A DNA stretch of 64,000 nucleotides, from the NCBI GenBank assembly GCA_035403465.1, contig DAONFG010000007.1, forward strand, positions 1-64,000, in the 5' to 3' direction. The notes below the pieces were generated by a model, which was not told the origin of the DNA, made no database searches, and saw only the letters and a program-made list of their open reading frames with translations. A program made the translations under genes and the position numbers. The stretch is from JAAYBQ01 sp035403465 (lineage in GTDB: Bacteria > Spirochaetota > UBA4802 > UBA5550). Below are positions 34,901 to 44,063 of the stretch, piece by piece; positions within the stretch are counted from its first letter, which is position 1, and every line of letters starts with the position of its first letter.

Positions 34901-37900
34901 CTGCTTCATATTAGACCTGGCACTCTTCATCAGCTTCTTTTTTACAGCCGGAGACGCAGAATCATATAACGCAAGCCGGGCAAGTGAATCATAAAAACAT
35001 AAAACAGGTATAAAGCCTAGTCCCATCAATGCATCAATGTTGGACCCGGCTTTTTCTGCAAATGTTACGGATTCCCCGTACCTGCCGAACAGGAAGGCGT
35101 TTATCGTTTTCATGATAAACAGGATTGCGATTGCCGACTTGTCACCGGCCTGTTCATGCACCAGCAGCATTTTACTCTCGCTGTAGGCTTCTCCTTCAAG
35201 CTGAACAGGATCGGCTGATTTTTCCCTGAGGTTTATCAGGGCCTGCCTTTCAATCCTCAGGTAGTTCAGGTTGGTCTCCTGCCTGAATCTCTTAATTATA
35301 TTGTCATAAGACAGCATTTCGGTAATGACTTCACCCAAATTGTAACCGCAGAGGTATTTATGAACACAGTAAAGATGTGCCGATGAAGTTGCGTCTTCAA
35401 TGTCCCCCATCTCCATTCCCAGGGTGTAGGCATGCTGAATATGTTCAATGGTATCCCGCAGGTGATTCTTCCAGTGCCATATCATACAGTAAATCAGGTG
35501 TATGGTCCGGGGTTTATATTTTTCACCTTCAGGACGATCCGAAAGTTTAAGGGCAAGGGTGCCATATTTGAATCCCGCATCGATATCCCCGAGAGCAGCA
35601 CATAGTATCATTCCGTATGCGGCGAAACTGTATGCGGTCTCCGGCGCATTCCCGTATTTTACGGATAGTTCAACGGTGCTGAAAACAATCAGCGGAACAA
35701 GCCTGGGCCGTGTCTTGTATGCATTAATCCCCATGGTGTTGGATATTTTCATCACCGCCCTTGTTTCAGGGATTGTCATTTCCTTCATTAAAAGGAGTTC
35801 GCTATATATTTTTCTCTTCAGAAGCATCCTGGTCTTTACAAGGCCTTTGATAACATGCAATTTTGACGGATTCTCAGGGAGCGGATTCTTGAGCTGGCGC
35901 AAAACACTGAGACCCTCTTCAATTCCCCTTTGCATCCTGTTCAGGGCATAGTGAGCCTGGATCACAAGTTCGTATACAGGAATTTTATCCATGAAAAGTA
36001 TTATCTTTGCCAGAGCAGTTTCGGTCATCTTTTTCATGAATGCAAAATCGCCGGAGAGGAATGACGCTTCTGCCGCAGTAGTATAAAGCAGCAGCGCAAA
36101 ATCGTAATCCTCTTCCCAGCAGTCAGAAACAGTAACACTAACAGCTGTTTTAACATATACAAGTGCAGATTCGTATGCAGCGCGGGAGAGAGCTTTTTTT
36201 GACGCGGAGATGTTCAGCGCGGCTATAGACCGTCTCTCGCTTTCTGATGTAACAGCTGAAAGTCCGGCCTGGAAGTGATTCACTATAACGTCGGTCAGAT
36301 CGTCGGCTTTATCATGCGATGCGTTTTTCAGTATCACCTTGCCCGCTTTTAAATGTATCGCTGACTTTTCATCATCCGGGATTGCCGAATAAAAAGCCTC
36401 GCGGATTCTGTCATGGGCAAAGTAATAACCGTTTTCATGAAATACTATTATACCCTGGTCAACACCATGCCTGACTGCACTGAAAACTTCATCAACATGA
36501 ACGCTCCCGACTTCACCGGCCGTATCTATATCAAAAATCAAACCCAGGCATGAACATATCCCCAGTATTTTTTTTACTGCATCCGGCAGCTGTGCAATCC
36601 TTTCCGCGAAGAGGCCTATCACGGTATCGGGAATCCTGGCCTCATTTATTTTACCGGGATCAAAATGCCACCCGGTATTCACCTTGAAATAAAGCGCGCC
36701 GGATTCATGCAGCGATTTAATTATTTGTGTGATATATAAAGGGTTGCCGCAGGTCTTTTTATGAACAAGGCCAGAGGCCAGTGCTGCATCATTTTCATCC
36801 AGCAATACAATGCGTTTAATATATGTTTTTGTATTTTCATAGGTCAGTGGTCCAATCCCTATTTCTATTACAGGAACACCTTTCTGCTTAAGCAAGCCGG
36901 GAAGTTCATGCGTACATAATATGCCGTCCTTCACATCCGCGCGGTATGATAATATGATCATTAACCGGCTTATATCTCTATTTATAATAATGTTTTTCAG
37001 TAAGGTTGATGATGCTGAATCCATCCACTGTATGTCATCAATAGCGAGCACAAGACCATTGTCTAATGAAGCCAGTGCCCTGATGAGTTTCATGAATGTA
37101 TAGACCAGCCTGTTCTGTGATGCTTCAGCTGACAGCTCGGGAACTGCAGACTGTCTGCCTGTCAGCAGTTCAAGTGGGGGGAGGATATCTGTAATCAGCT
37201 TTCCGTTTTCTCCAAGGGCGTTTGTGAGGGTCTCCTTCCAGAGATTTATCCTGTCACTGCTTTCGGAAAGAATCTGTTTAATCATCCCGCTAAGGGCTTC
37301 TGCCAGTGCACTGTACGGCGTATTATGCTGATTCTCCTGATGCCTGCCCGCCAGAAAATATGTCCTGTTCACAGCCGCAATTTTTCTGACTTCATCTATC
37401 AGTGCTGATTTCCCGCAGCCGGCACCTCCGTATATGAAAACAACTTCAATACTTTTATCATCTCGGCCGGATGAGAATGTCCTGTTAAAAACTCCTGTTA
37501 ACAGCTCTGTCTCTTTATCCCTGCCCACGAGCAATCCCGGGATTATTATTTCCGGGGATAGGTCATGAAGACCGATATTGAAGTCATCGATTTGACCTGT
37601 TGATGTGAGCTGGTTAGCGCACCTGACAAGATCAGAAAGAAGGCCGCCTGCATTCCTGTACCTATCCTCAGGAGATTTTTCCAGGAGCCGCATTACAATC
37701 CGTGACAGGACAGGGGCAATTCTGCTGTCAAGCTCTCCGGGAAGTAACGGCATGCGCGCTATATGGCTATGGATAAGCTCCATGGGGTCCGCTGACGCAA
37801 ACGGTTTACTACCGATCAGGAGTTCATAAAGGATAATACCCAGCGAGTACAGATCGCTTCTGTAATCCGGGGTTCGGTTTATCCTGCCTGTCTGTTCAGG

Positions 37901-38437
37901 GGAAATATACGGCAGTGAGTTTTTGATTATATCTTCGTTGAACAGCTGCTCATTTTTTCTTGTAATTATCAGGGACGAACCGAAATCAATAATCTTCAGC
38001 GAATCACCTTCATACGCAATGTTGTCAGGTCTCAGGTCAAGACAGGTAATGTTGTTCCTGTGCAGGTCTGCCAGTATACCTGTCAGGGAAATTGCTATCC
38101 TGAAAAAATCTTCCAGTCCGGATTTTCCTCCAAGCATGTAATCTGACAGAAAAAACGGTTCATAGAATTCATAAACTACCGCAGGTCTGCCCTGGTATAA
38201 ACCGGTCTCCAGTATTCGCGGCAGACCGTTTATCTCAAGATTCATCAGTTTTTCGTATTCCTGCCTGAAGAGAGTTATTTCTGAAGGCCTCAATTTTCCT
38301 GTTTTAAAAACTCTCACTACACGGGGAAGTCCGGCCGCATCAACCGCATACAGGGTCGTATAATAAAATGTGTCTCTGATTATCTCACGGATTGTATACT
38401 CATCACTGATCTGGAATAATCCGTTGTTATTATTCAT
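31928..38437 (-). CDS. giant Ser/Thr kinase-ATPase-GAF-PAS-histidine kinase-receiver protein
   Basis: A 2169-residue signalling protein. A eukaryote-like kinase domain covers residues 12-280, with K45, catalytic D134 in 'CLDLRPDN' (H-R of HRD replaced) and DFG at 151-153. An AAA/STAND ATPase follows: Walker A GGAGCGKS at 337-344 and Walker B 'LVLAIDDIQWMD' near 465. A helical TPR-like region spans about 700-1330. Then come a GAF domain (about 1370-1510), a coiled coil, two PAS domains, HisKA with 'GIAHDFNNMLTSI', HATPase ('DTGCGMS', 'GTGLGLAV') and a C-terminal receiver ('LLSDIVLPDG'). It is cytosolic with no membrane helix. The architecture is the trifunctional kinase type found in spirochaetes, cyanobacteria and myxobacteria; ligand and outputs are unknown. 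Confidence 0.9.
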   Translation of the reverse strand: MNNNNGLFQISDEYTIREIIRDTFYYTTLYAVDAAGLPRVVRVFKTGKLRPSEITLFRQEYEKLMNLEINGLPRILETGLYQGRPAVVYEFYEPFFLSDYMLGGKSGLEDFFRIAISLTGILADLHRNNITCLDLRPDNIAYEGDSLKIIDFGSSLIITRKNEQLFNEDIIKNSLPYISPEQTGRINRTPDYRSDLYSLGIILYELLIGSKPFASADPMELIHSHIARMPLLPGELDSRIAPVLSRIVMRLLEKSPEDRYRNAGGLLSDLVRCANQLTSTGQIDDFNIGLHDLSPEIIIPGLLVGRDKETELLTGVFNRTFSSGRDDKSIEVVFIYGGAGCGKSALIDEVRKIAAVNRTYFLAGRHQENQHNTPYSALAEALSGMIKQILSESSDRINLWKETLTNALGENGKLITDILPPLELLTGRQSAVPELSAEASQNRLVYTFMKLIRALASLDNGLVLAIDDIQWMDSASSTLLKNIIINRDISRLMIILSYRADVKDGILCTHELPGLLKQKGVPVIEIGIGPLTYENTKTYIKRIVLLDENDAALASGLVHKKTCGNPLYITQIIKSLHESGALYFKVNTGWHFDPGKINEARIPDTVIGLFAERIAQLPDAVKKILGICSCLGLIFDIDTAGEVGSVHVDEVFSAVRHGVDQGIIVFHENGYYFAHDRIREAFYSAIPDDEKSAIHLKAGKVILKNASHDKADDLTDVIVNHFQAGLSAVTSESERRSIAALNISASKKALSRAAYESALVYVKTAVSVTVSDCWEEDYDFALLLYTTAAEASFLSGDFAFMKKMTETALAKIILFMDKIPVYELVIQAHYALNRMQRGIEEGLSVLRQLKNPLPENPSKLHVIKGLVKTRMLLKRKIYSELLLMKEMTIPETRAVMKISNTMGINAYKTRPRLVPLIVFSTVELSVKYGNAPETAYSFAAYGMILCAALGDIDAGFKYGTLALKLSDRPEGEKYKPRTIHLIYCMIWHWKNHLRDTIEHIQHAYTLGMEMGDIEDATSSAHLYCVHKYLCGYNLGEVITEMLSYDNIIKRFRQETNLNYLRIERQALINLREKSADPVQLEGEAYSESKMLLVHEQAGDKSAIAILFIMKTINAFLFGRYGESVTFAEKAGSNIDALMGLGFIPVLCFYDSLARLALYDSASPAVKKKLMKSARSNMKQLRRWAAHAPMNHSHKIDLVQAELFRVTGAHSEAMRLYDRAADRALENGYIQESAVASESAARFYLSLGYGRTASAYAAEARDLFLKWGALSKADDMEQMYPGLLSRSGITGKNTENKDGITDTFHEPTAVSNPALDFYTVVEALKSISGEIVLDSFIDHVMKLIIKNAGASRGVLLVSRNDEIYAAAEGLADSSMAVIKKPVILSEYSGLPHSVINFTARTGESVVLANAVSDKTFSMDEYFRSCGVKSVLCQPLVNQQKLKGIIYLENSLATDVFSTERMELVKLLSAQAAISLDNAILFERTLSAESEIQQQYEEMQSQFEEMESMNEELHSAYTELDLINSKLAAESSMLSIFRQMADSSVQGMAIADMKGNVTYMNTAMGRMIDAGVDQDAPGRKAVDYYPESERSRLISEIVPEVLKSGQWVEEVRFSNNHGEKFIAIQSIFLLREKNGTPIFFATIITDITNLKDAENTLRESEERYRILVETMNDGLCVVDREGFFTYLNKSLCRMLGYDESELLGKRLIDLLDNENRKHFEKVYSKRMIGENSIYELEWLTRDAGKISTIVSPKSVFDSEGSFMASFAVITNITDKKIAEKEKDKIQAQLLHSQKMEAIGTLAGGIAHDFNNMLTSIFGNTDLLLLGIDRDDPKYSIVREIADAAEKSASLTRQLLAFSRKQIIETTALDLNSIILDMEKILKRLIGEDIELLVELDPDDLVIRADKSQVEQIILNLVVNARDAMPDGGRLKIATCSSTVEKNISTGAEAKPGRFVQLRIEDTGCGMSAELQKNIFEPFFTTKESNKGTGLGLAVVYGIVRQHEGWVHVESETGRGSCFRIYLPGTNSAANDARTMSRQPENPVLQRGSGERILLVEDQEDVRKFVKNALTGFGYNVFQAQDIKSAMQLFEKESGRFDLLLSDIVLPDGRGIHLADSLLESKPGLKIILSSGYAEQKFQFRLIQEKHYNFLPKPYTLNSLLEIVRRVIDGEF

Positions 38438-38776
38438 ATGCTTTTCTGTTACGGCCCGTCAATAGAGCGTGGCATGGATTAATAAAATCGAAACTGGTTT
38501 CTGTACCGATACCCGGCAGTTTCTGACGGAGTTCGCAGTTGGAGGTCCGGGCACCCGTGATATGATTCCGGGGATATTTAATTTCCCGTGCAAAAGTTTT
38601 TAAACCGTACCCATTCATGACTTACCTGAATTTTATATATATTTTCCTGCGGTGATGCAGCACCAGGTTTCTTTATGAAAAATCACCGCTTATGTCACCT
38701 GTCAATATAATTTTTATATCTAAAACTCAAAATTAAACAGTTACAGAAAACGTATGTTTATAACTGCCGGACAGGG

Positions 38777-39010
38777 GTGCGACATAGAGAACCAGGTGTA
38801 CCGTCATCAGGCATGTCAGGGTTGATGTCAAAGCGCTGTTATGCGACAGACACAAGTGCCGCACCAGTTGTATTGTGCGAAGGTTTATCAACGCCAGGCT
38901 TGTTGCCCGGGGGTAGACCGGTGAAGTCCAGGACAAATCGGTGCATACAAATGCCCACGGCGATGAAGTGTGCGGTTGTAACACTTCGTGACCGCGATCA
39001 GAAATCCTGA
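38777..39010 (+). mobile_element. possible 5' fragment of a group II intron
   Basis: Begins GTGCGACATAGAGAACCAGG, a group II intron-like 5' end (GTGCGAC), and continues with structured, GC-rich sequence including GCTGTTATGCGACAGA and GGTTGTAACACTTCGTGACC, reminiscent of intron domain I. It is embedded in AT-rich sequence. No reverse transcriptase ORF and no domain V hairpin follow, so if real it is a dead 5' remnant. Recognition is from memory of intron sequences and is tentative. Confidence 0.35.
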
Positions 39011-39261
39011 ATAAGCCGGTATCTTAAAGAACTCATTCATTGTAAGAATTCTAATTTATATAGCCAACAATAGTACTTTTTGTTCTAAAATTATCAACTC
39101 ATAATAAAACAAACTCTTAGATTTTGTTTATAAATTCTGTGTAGAATCAAGAAACAGGTGCATCTTTTCCAACTGAATGTAATTTTTTTAACAAAAAATC
39201 ATATTTTTTGTTGCAATTCTTTTGAATTCCGACATAACAAAAAAACTGTATATTGTTGAAA

Positions 39262-39290
39262 TTGACAGATTTTAATCTATATGTTATTTT
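39262..39290 (+). promoter_or_regulatory. sigma70-type promoter for acetyl-CoA hydrolase gene
   Basis: Perfect TTGACA (39262-39267), a 17-nt spacer and TATTTT (39285-39290), giving a leader of about 135 nt before the ATG at 39432, which is preceded by GAGG. Confidence 0.55.
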
Positions 39291-39431
39291 TATTCCATAA
39301 ACAATCATACAACTTCCGGACCCCATGGTCTTCAAGTAGTAAGTCTTTGTCAGTGAAATACCTGAACGGGAAAAATCTATGTATCAGGTATTTACCGACT
39401 TAAAAAATAAAAAACTTAATACGAGGTAAAC

Positions 39432-41621
39432 ATGTTTAAAGGAAAGACAGGCTTAGTTTACAACGACACAGCAAAAGCAGTAGATGACGTGCTCGATTAT
39501 ATCGGGAACGACATTATCTTCGGGATGACCCTTGCTCTGGGAAAACCGATTCTCTTTATTAATGAGCTTTATGCCCGCGCCAAGCAGGATCCAACAATCA
39601 AGCTCAAAATTGTTACAGCCCTGGCGCTTGAAAGGCCGGGTATGAAGAGTGATCTTGAAAAAAGATTTCTCGGACCGCTTGTTGAAAGGGTTTTCGGCGG
39701 AACACCACAGTTTGAATATATGCTCGATTTCCGCGCAGGCAAAATGCCCAAGAATGTTGAGGTATATGAATTCTTCAATAAAGCCGGCGGATACATGAAC
39801 AGTCCGGAAGCACAGAGAAATCATCTTGCCTCAAATTATACACACGTTATACGTGATGCAATGGATTTTGGTGTAAATGTTTTCGGACAGCTTGTGGGCG
39901 GCCAGAAGATCAATGGTAAAATGATGTATTCCATGGGATGCAACACGGACATATGCGTTGAAGCCCTGCTGCGATTTCAGGAAAAACGGGCAAAAGGAGA
40001 CAAGGTTGCCTGCATCGCAGAGGTTAATACGCAGATGCCTTTTATGTACGGCGACGCGGTCAGGGAAGGCAAAGATTACGATATCCTGCTCCAGGGTGAA
40101 CAGTATAACTACCCGCTCTTTGGACCCCCGAAGGATGCGGTTATGCTTCGCGACCATATGATAGGTCTGCGCGTCAGCACACTCATTAAAGACGGCGGCA
40201 CACTCCAGGTGGGAATCGGCGCCCTTGGTGATGCCATAGCAGCAGGCTTAAGCATGAGGCAGAACCATAATGATGTATATAACAAGGTGCTTGATGGAAC
40301 CGGGCTCAGGGAAAAACATTCCGACCTTATAAATAAAATTGGCGGAACTGATAAATTCGACCAGGGACTTTACGGATCATCCGAGATGTTTGTAGACGCG
40401 TTTATGCAGCTCTACAAGTCCGGGGTACTGAAGCGTAAGGTGTATGACGACATCTCTATCATGAAACTTGTAAATGCAGGTAAAATCTCACACGACAAAA
40501 TACCTGCCGGTATTCTTGAACTCCTGTACAAAGAAAAAGGCATACATGAGACAATAACCGAAGAGGAGTTTTTAAAATACCAGAAATTCGGAATTTTTAA
40601 AGAGACCCTCAAATATAAAGCAGGAAGTATTTACGACGGCAAAGTAAAATACTCTGCAGATATCCACTCAAAAAAGGGTAAACTTGATCCTAAAAAAGTT
40701 TTAGGCAGCAGACTGAAGCACGGCAAAGTAATTCTTGGCGCGTTCTTCATAGGGCCGCGCGCGTTCTACAATGCGCTTAACGAGATGAGCCACGAGGAGA
40801 GGGAGCAGTTCGGCATGTCCGGCGTAGAAAAGGTTAACCAGCTGTATGGTGATGAGGTTCTCCGCTCGCTCCAGAGAAAGGATGGACGATTCGTCAATGC
40901 AGGTATGATCTGCAACGTATTCGGCGCAATCGCATCTGACCAGACCGAAGAAGGCCTTGTAGTAAGCGGTATAGGCGGGCAGTATAACTTTGTTGCAATG
41001 GCGCATGCGCTTCCTGACGCCAGGCTGGTCATGATGATACGCAGCACAAGATCTGAAAAAGGCGGTGTAGTAAAATCAAACATAGTTTATAACTACGGTC
41101 ATACATCAGTAACAAAACACATGCGGGACATCATTGTGACAGAATACGGCATTGCAGACGTCAGGGGCAAACCTGACTGGCAGGTTATTGATGCAATTAT
41201 TAAAATTGCCGATTCAAGGTTCCAGGACGGACTCATCGAAAAGGCCAAGAAGAACGGTAAACTGCCCCAGGACTATGTTCTTCCTGCTGAATACAGGCAG
41301 AATACTCCTTCAAAGATTGACGCAATGCTCAGGCCTTACCAGACTGACGGTCACTTTGTTGCATTCCCCTTCGGTACAGATCTTACTGCTGAGGAGATTG
41401 CACTGGGTGCATCACTGAAAACTATAGCAGCGAAGAAGAAATCAGAGGTTCTAAAACTGCTTGCCAAGGAATTGTTCAAACCTATTCCTCCTCATGCGCA
41501 GCCTTTCCTTGCACGAATGGGTCTTGATAATCCGCAAAATCGCGATGAGAAGATCAAACGCAAAATTGTTCTGGCCGCGATGAGGGCAGCAAACAGGCTT
41601 CACCCGGTGATGCCTGCGTAA
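39432..41621 (+). CDS. acetyl-CoA hydrolase/transferase family protein, long form
   Basis: A 729-residue cytosolic protein. The CoA-transferase core includes 'TLQVGIGALGDAIAAGL' near residue 260, 'YGSSEMFVDAFMQLYKSGVLKRKVYDD' near 320, the glycine-rich CoA loop 'VSGIGGQYNFVAMAHALPDAR' near 515, and 'VTEYGIADVRGKPDWQVIDAIIKIADSRF' near 575. It is longer than the usual 430-500-residue Cat1/4-hydroxybutyrate CoA-transferases, with a roughly 200-residue N-terminal part and an insertion around residues 340-440. This matches the long 'acetyl-CoA hydrolase/transferase C-terminal domain' group. Substrate is probably a short-chain acyl-CoA (inference). It is monocistronic. Confidence 0.88.
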   Translation: MFKGKTGLVYNDTAKAVDDVLDYIGNDIIFGMTLALGKPILFINELYARAKQDPTIKLKIVTALALERPGMKSDLEKRFLGPLVERVFGGTPQFEYMLDFRAGKMPKNVEVYEFFNKAGGYMNSPEAQRNHLASNYTHVIRDAMDFGVNVFGQLVGGQKINGKMMYSMGCNTDICVEALLRFQEKRAKGDKVACIAEVNTQMPFMYGDAVREGKDYDILLQGEQYNYPLFGPPKDAVMLRDHMIGLRVSTLIKDGGTLQVGIGALGDAIAAGLSMRQNHNDVYNKVLDGTGLREKHSDLINKIGGTDKFDQGLYGSSEMFVDAFMQLYKSGVLKRKVYDDISIMKLVNAGKISHDKIPAGILELLYKEKGIHETITEEEFLKYQKFGIFKETLKYKAGSIYDGKVKYSADIHSKKGKLDPKKVLGSRLKHGKVILGAFFIGPRAFYNALNEMSHEEREQFGMSGVEKVNQLYGDEVLRSLQRKDGRFVNAGMICNVFGAIASDQTEEGLVVSGIGGQYNFVAMAHALPDARLVMMIRSTRSEKGGVVKSNIVYNYGHTSVTKHMRDIIVTEYGIADVRGKPDWQVIDAIIKIADSRFQDGLIEKAKKNGKLPQDYVLPAEYRQNTPSKIDAMLRPYQTDGHFVAFPFGTDLTAEEIALGASLKTIAAKKKSEVLKLLAKELFKPIPPHAQPFLARMGLDNPQNRDEKIKRKIVLAAMRAANRLHPVMPA

Positions 41622-41655
41622 CTTTAAGCGTTTCATGTCTTTCCCCATAAATCTA

Positions 41656-41691
41656 CGGTGGTCATCCATTACGGATGACTGCCGCTTTTTT
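41656..41691 (+). terminator. terminator of acetyl-CoA hydrolase gene
   Basis: CGGTGGTCATCC and GGATGACTGCCG pair over 12 positions (two G-U) around ATTAC, followed by CTTTTTT. It is about 35 nt after the stop codon. Confidence 0.88.
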
Positions 41692-41711
41692 AAAATTTCA
41701 GCATGACAGAA

Positions 41712-41754
41712 GACATAAACAAATAAGCCCCGGAAGGGGCTTATTTGTTTATGT
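41712..41754. terminator. long bidirectional hairpin between convergent genes
   Basis: ACATAAACAAATAAGCCCC and GGGGCTTATTTGTTTATGT form a perfect 19-bp stem with a GGAA loop. It lies 23 nt after the stop of the minus-strand barrel-like gene, with T-rich flanks on both strands. Confidence 0.85.
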
Positions 41755-41776
41755 CGTTTTAAAAAATATCTGTTTA

Positions 41777-42406
41777 CTAAAACGAGAATGACGCGCCGAA
41801 GTTTATCATACCAAGATATCCGACACCAAAATCAGCAAACACCTTAAACTCTTTACCCACTTTAATCCCAAGTAAAACCACATGGCCTGCCCACGTATAT
41901 TCCGAACTGTTATGTTCGTGTTGACCATCGGACTGCTGGAGATCAATCCCCACCCTTGACCCGCCTAACATTATACTGTGATAGAATTTCAAATAGTCCC
42001 AGCCCCACTGCAGGTTAATTCTTCCCATAAGAGAGATGAATGACCAGTTCCAGTCAGCATACCCTCCATCGGAATATGTCCATCGCCGGGTAAAGGCATC
42101 GTAAACGAATAATCCGCCAACAGAAACATAATCTACCGGAAAATAATCAGCGCCCAAAAATATCGGACCGATTACATCTCTTGTTTCAATAGACTTGCTT
42201 CCGCTAAATGACGTAGTAAATGCAAAAGCGAGCGTATCCAGGATTCCTGTTATAATCTGGGGACCAGATCCGACTCCATACCCTGCATAAATATTATTAT
42301 AATAGTAATCTTCCTCCTCCTCGTACTCATTAATGGCCAGAAGCGATGACGAGAAACTTAAAATAAACGACAATGAGATTATCAGGGTTAAAAAATATTT
42401 TTTCAT
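41777..42406 (-). CDS. exported hypothetical protein, beta-barrel-like
   Basis: A 209-residue protein with a signal peptide (residues 1-24, cut near 'LLA'), an acidic linker ('YEEEEDYYYNN') and amphipathic strands such as 'VSVGGLFVYDAF', 'SFISLMGRINLQWG' and 'FADFGVGYLGMINFGASFSF'. It ends in Phe, as outer-membrane barrels usually do. ATG preceded by AAAGGAGATACAG. No family recognised. Confidence 0.75.
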   Translation of the reverse strand: MKKYFLTLIISLSFILSFSSSLLAINEYEEEEDYYYNNIYAGYGVGSGPQIITGILDTLAFAFTTSFSGSKSIETRDVIGPIFLGADYFPVDYVSVGGLFVYDAFTRRWTYSDGGYADWNWSFISLMGRINLQWGWDYLKFYHSIMLGGSRVGIDLQQSDGQHEHNSSEYTWAGHVVLLGIKVGKEFKVFADFGVGYLGMINFGASFSF

Positions 42407-42660
42407 CTGTATCTCCTTTAAAAAATTTTCTATATCTGATGACTGTTTAATAGCAGTGTATTATCAAAATACTTTTCCCCCGGGAATAATCAACTGTTTT
42501 TCATGCGGCCATTTATCATTCAATTCCCGGCATGGTAAATTAAATCAGCAGATGAAATTACTGCATATCGAAAACTGCTTGTCATGATCATGACAAAGGA
42601 TACTCCTGTTTCAGTCCCTATTATTTATGAATGATTATATCCGATGCATCAGGGTGCCCG

Positions 42661-44001
42661 ATGAATATATGTCTCGTAAATCCGCCGATTGAGGATTTTT
42701 ATACTACCGGTATACGGCGGCAGCCGCTGGGTCTGCTGTACATTGCATCTGCGCTTAAGAGTGCGGGTTACACTACATCGCTCCTTAATTGCCACACAAA
42801 AAAACGAAGCGTAATGGAGATGCCTGCTGAATTCAGCTACCTGAAAGAATTCATGTATCCGCGGTCAGCCTGCAGCTTTCCATTTGCAAACTATACACAT
42901 TTCGGGATGAGCCGGCAGGAGATTGAAAAACGCATTAAAGAATCACGTGCCGACATCTACCTCGTGTCATCCATGTTCACAACATATTTTGAGGAGACTG
43001 TTCAGATCTTTGCTATCATAAAAAAACACCACCCCTGCGCGGTAATAGCGGCAGGTGGACACCACGCATCGCTACACCCCGTGCACCTGCTTGAAAACGG
43101 TGCTGATTTCGTTATATACGGAGAGGGAGAAGTCCCCTCTGTCATGCTTGCGAGGATGATTGAACATGGCGGATCCCCGGAAGCTGTCCCGAACCTCTGC
43201 TGGATGGAGCAGGGCACGGTGAAAACATCGAACACAAAAATCATACCGGACATCAGCACATTGAATATCCCCGACAGGAGGCTGCTCAGTCCTGCTTCAA
43301 TGTGGGGCCATGGGAAAATCTTTACGACTATGATTGCATCACGGGGATGCCCGAACAGGTGCGGTTTCTGCACCTCTCGCATAGTATGGGGCAACAGCTA
43401 CAGGAAACGTGAGTGTGGAGAGATCATATCCGAGATAAACTCCTGCGTCCTGGATTACGGCGCCCGGATAATAAACTTTGAAGACGACAACCTCTTTCCT
43501 TCGCGTGAACGTGCCGTTGCCCTGCTTGGCGCACTCATTAATGAACGTGATAAACATCCCTTCTACCCTGAATTTACAGCGATGAACGGCATCTCGATCG
43601 AAAAGCTTGACGAAGAGATTATACTTTTAATGAAACGGGCAGGCTTCAGGGAACTGGACATTTCACTTGTCAGCCGGTCGCCGGAGGTACAGAGAAAAGA
43701 GAGCAGGCCATTCAGCTCTGACCAGTTTATGAGAATTGCGCAGTACGCCCTTTCCTGTGGCTTCAATGTACGCGGTTACTTTATCCTGGGGCTCCCGGGT
43801 CAGTCAGTGGCAGAAGCCGATGATACAATAAGTTTCATGAAAAAATCTGGAATTTCAGTCTATCCTTCAGTATATTACAATGTATTCGCTCCGCAGACTG
43901 AATGGAAAATACAGAGGTCCTCGGCTTTTTTTAATGAAAGGGATGATTTCCCCAGGCATGATCTTGTAAGGTGTTTCAACAGGTGCAGAGCGGAATTTTA
44001 A
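42661..44001 (+). CDS. B12-binding-type radical SAM protein (BchE/MiaB-like)
   Basis: About 446 residues. An N-terminal B12-binding-like Rossmann domain (about residues 1-150, 'MNICLVNPP' start, 'AVIAAGGHHASLHP') is followed by a radical SAM domain with CxxxCxxC in 'ASRGCPNRCGFCTSR' near 225-239, 'GARIINFEDDNLFPS' and 'GYFILGLPGQS'. The DxHxxG cobalamin motif is not seen, so B12 may be bound base-off without it or not at all. The family methylates or rearranges unactivated carbons; substrate is unknown. The frame opens 10 codons earlier, but only the ATG at 42661 has an AGGG upstream. Confidence 0.87.
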   Translation: MNICLVNPPIEDFYTTGIRRQPLGLLYIASALKSAGYTTSLLNCHTKKRSVMEMPAEFSYLKEFMYPRSACSFPFANYTHFGMSRQEIEKRIKESRADIYLVSSMFTTYFEETVQIFAIIKKHHPCAVIAAGGHHASLHPVHLLENGADFVIYGEGEVPSVMLARMIEHGGSPEAVPNLCWMEQGTVKTSNTKIIPDISTLNIPDRRLLSPASMWGHGKIFTTMIASRGCPNRCGFCTSRIVWGNSYRKRECGEIISEINSCVLDYGARIINFEDDNLFPSRERAVALLGALINERDKHPFYPEFTAMNGISIEKLDEEIILLMKRAGFRELDISLVSRSPEVQRKESRPFSSDQFMRIAQYALSCGFNVRGYFILGLPGQSVAEADDTISFMKKSGISVYPSVYYNVFAPQTEWKIQRSSAFFNERDDFPRHDLVRCFNRCRAEF

Positions 44002-44063
44002 AAAGCTATTGATTTTTATACTATATAAATTATCATAATGTAACTAATTCCGGCAGGTCCATA

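Larger units (their letters stand above)
38438..39431. other. 994-bp intergenic region
   Basis: Long non-coding stretch. It contains a possible group II intron 5' fragment at 38777-39010 and a sigma70-like promoter at 39262-39290. The rest (38438-38776 and 39011-39261) is AT-rich, with short ORFs on both strands that have no ribosome-binding site or recognisable protein. Confidence 0.5.

Noticed and set aside
38733..38984. Minus-strand frame inside the intron-like fragment
   Set aside because: No ribosome-binding site and no protein family; it is more likely structured non-coding sequence.
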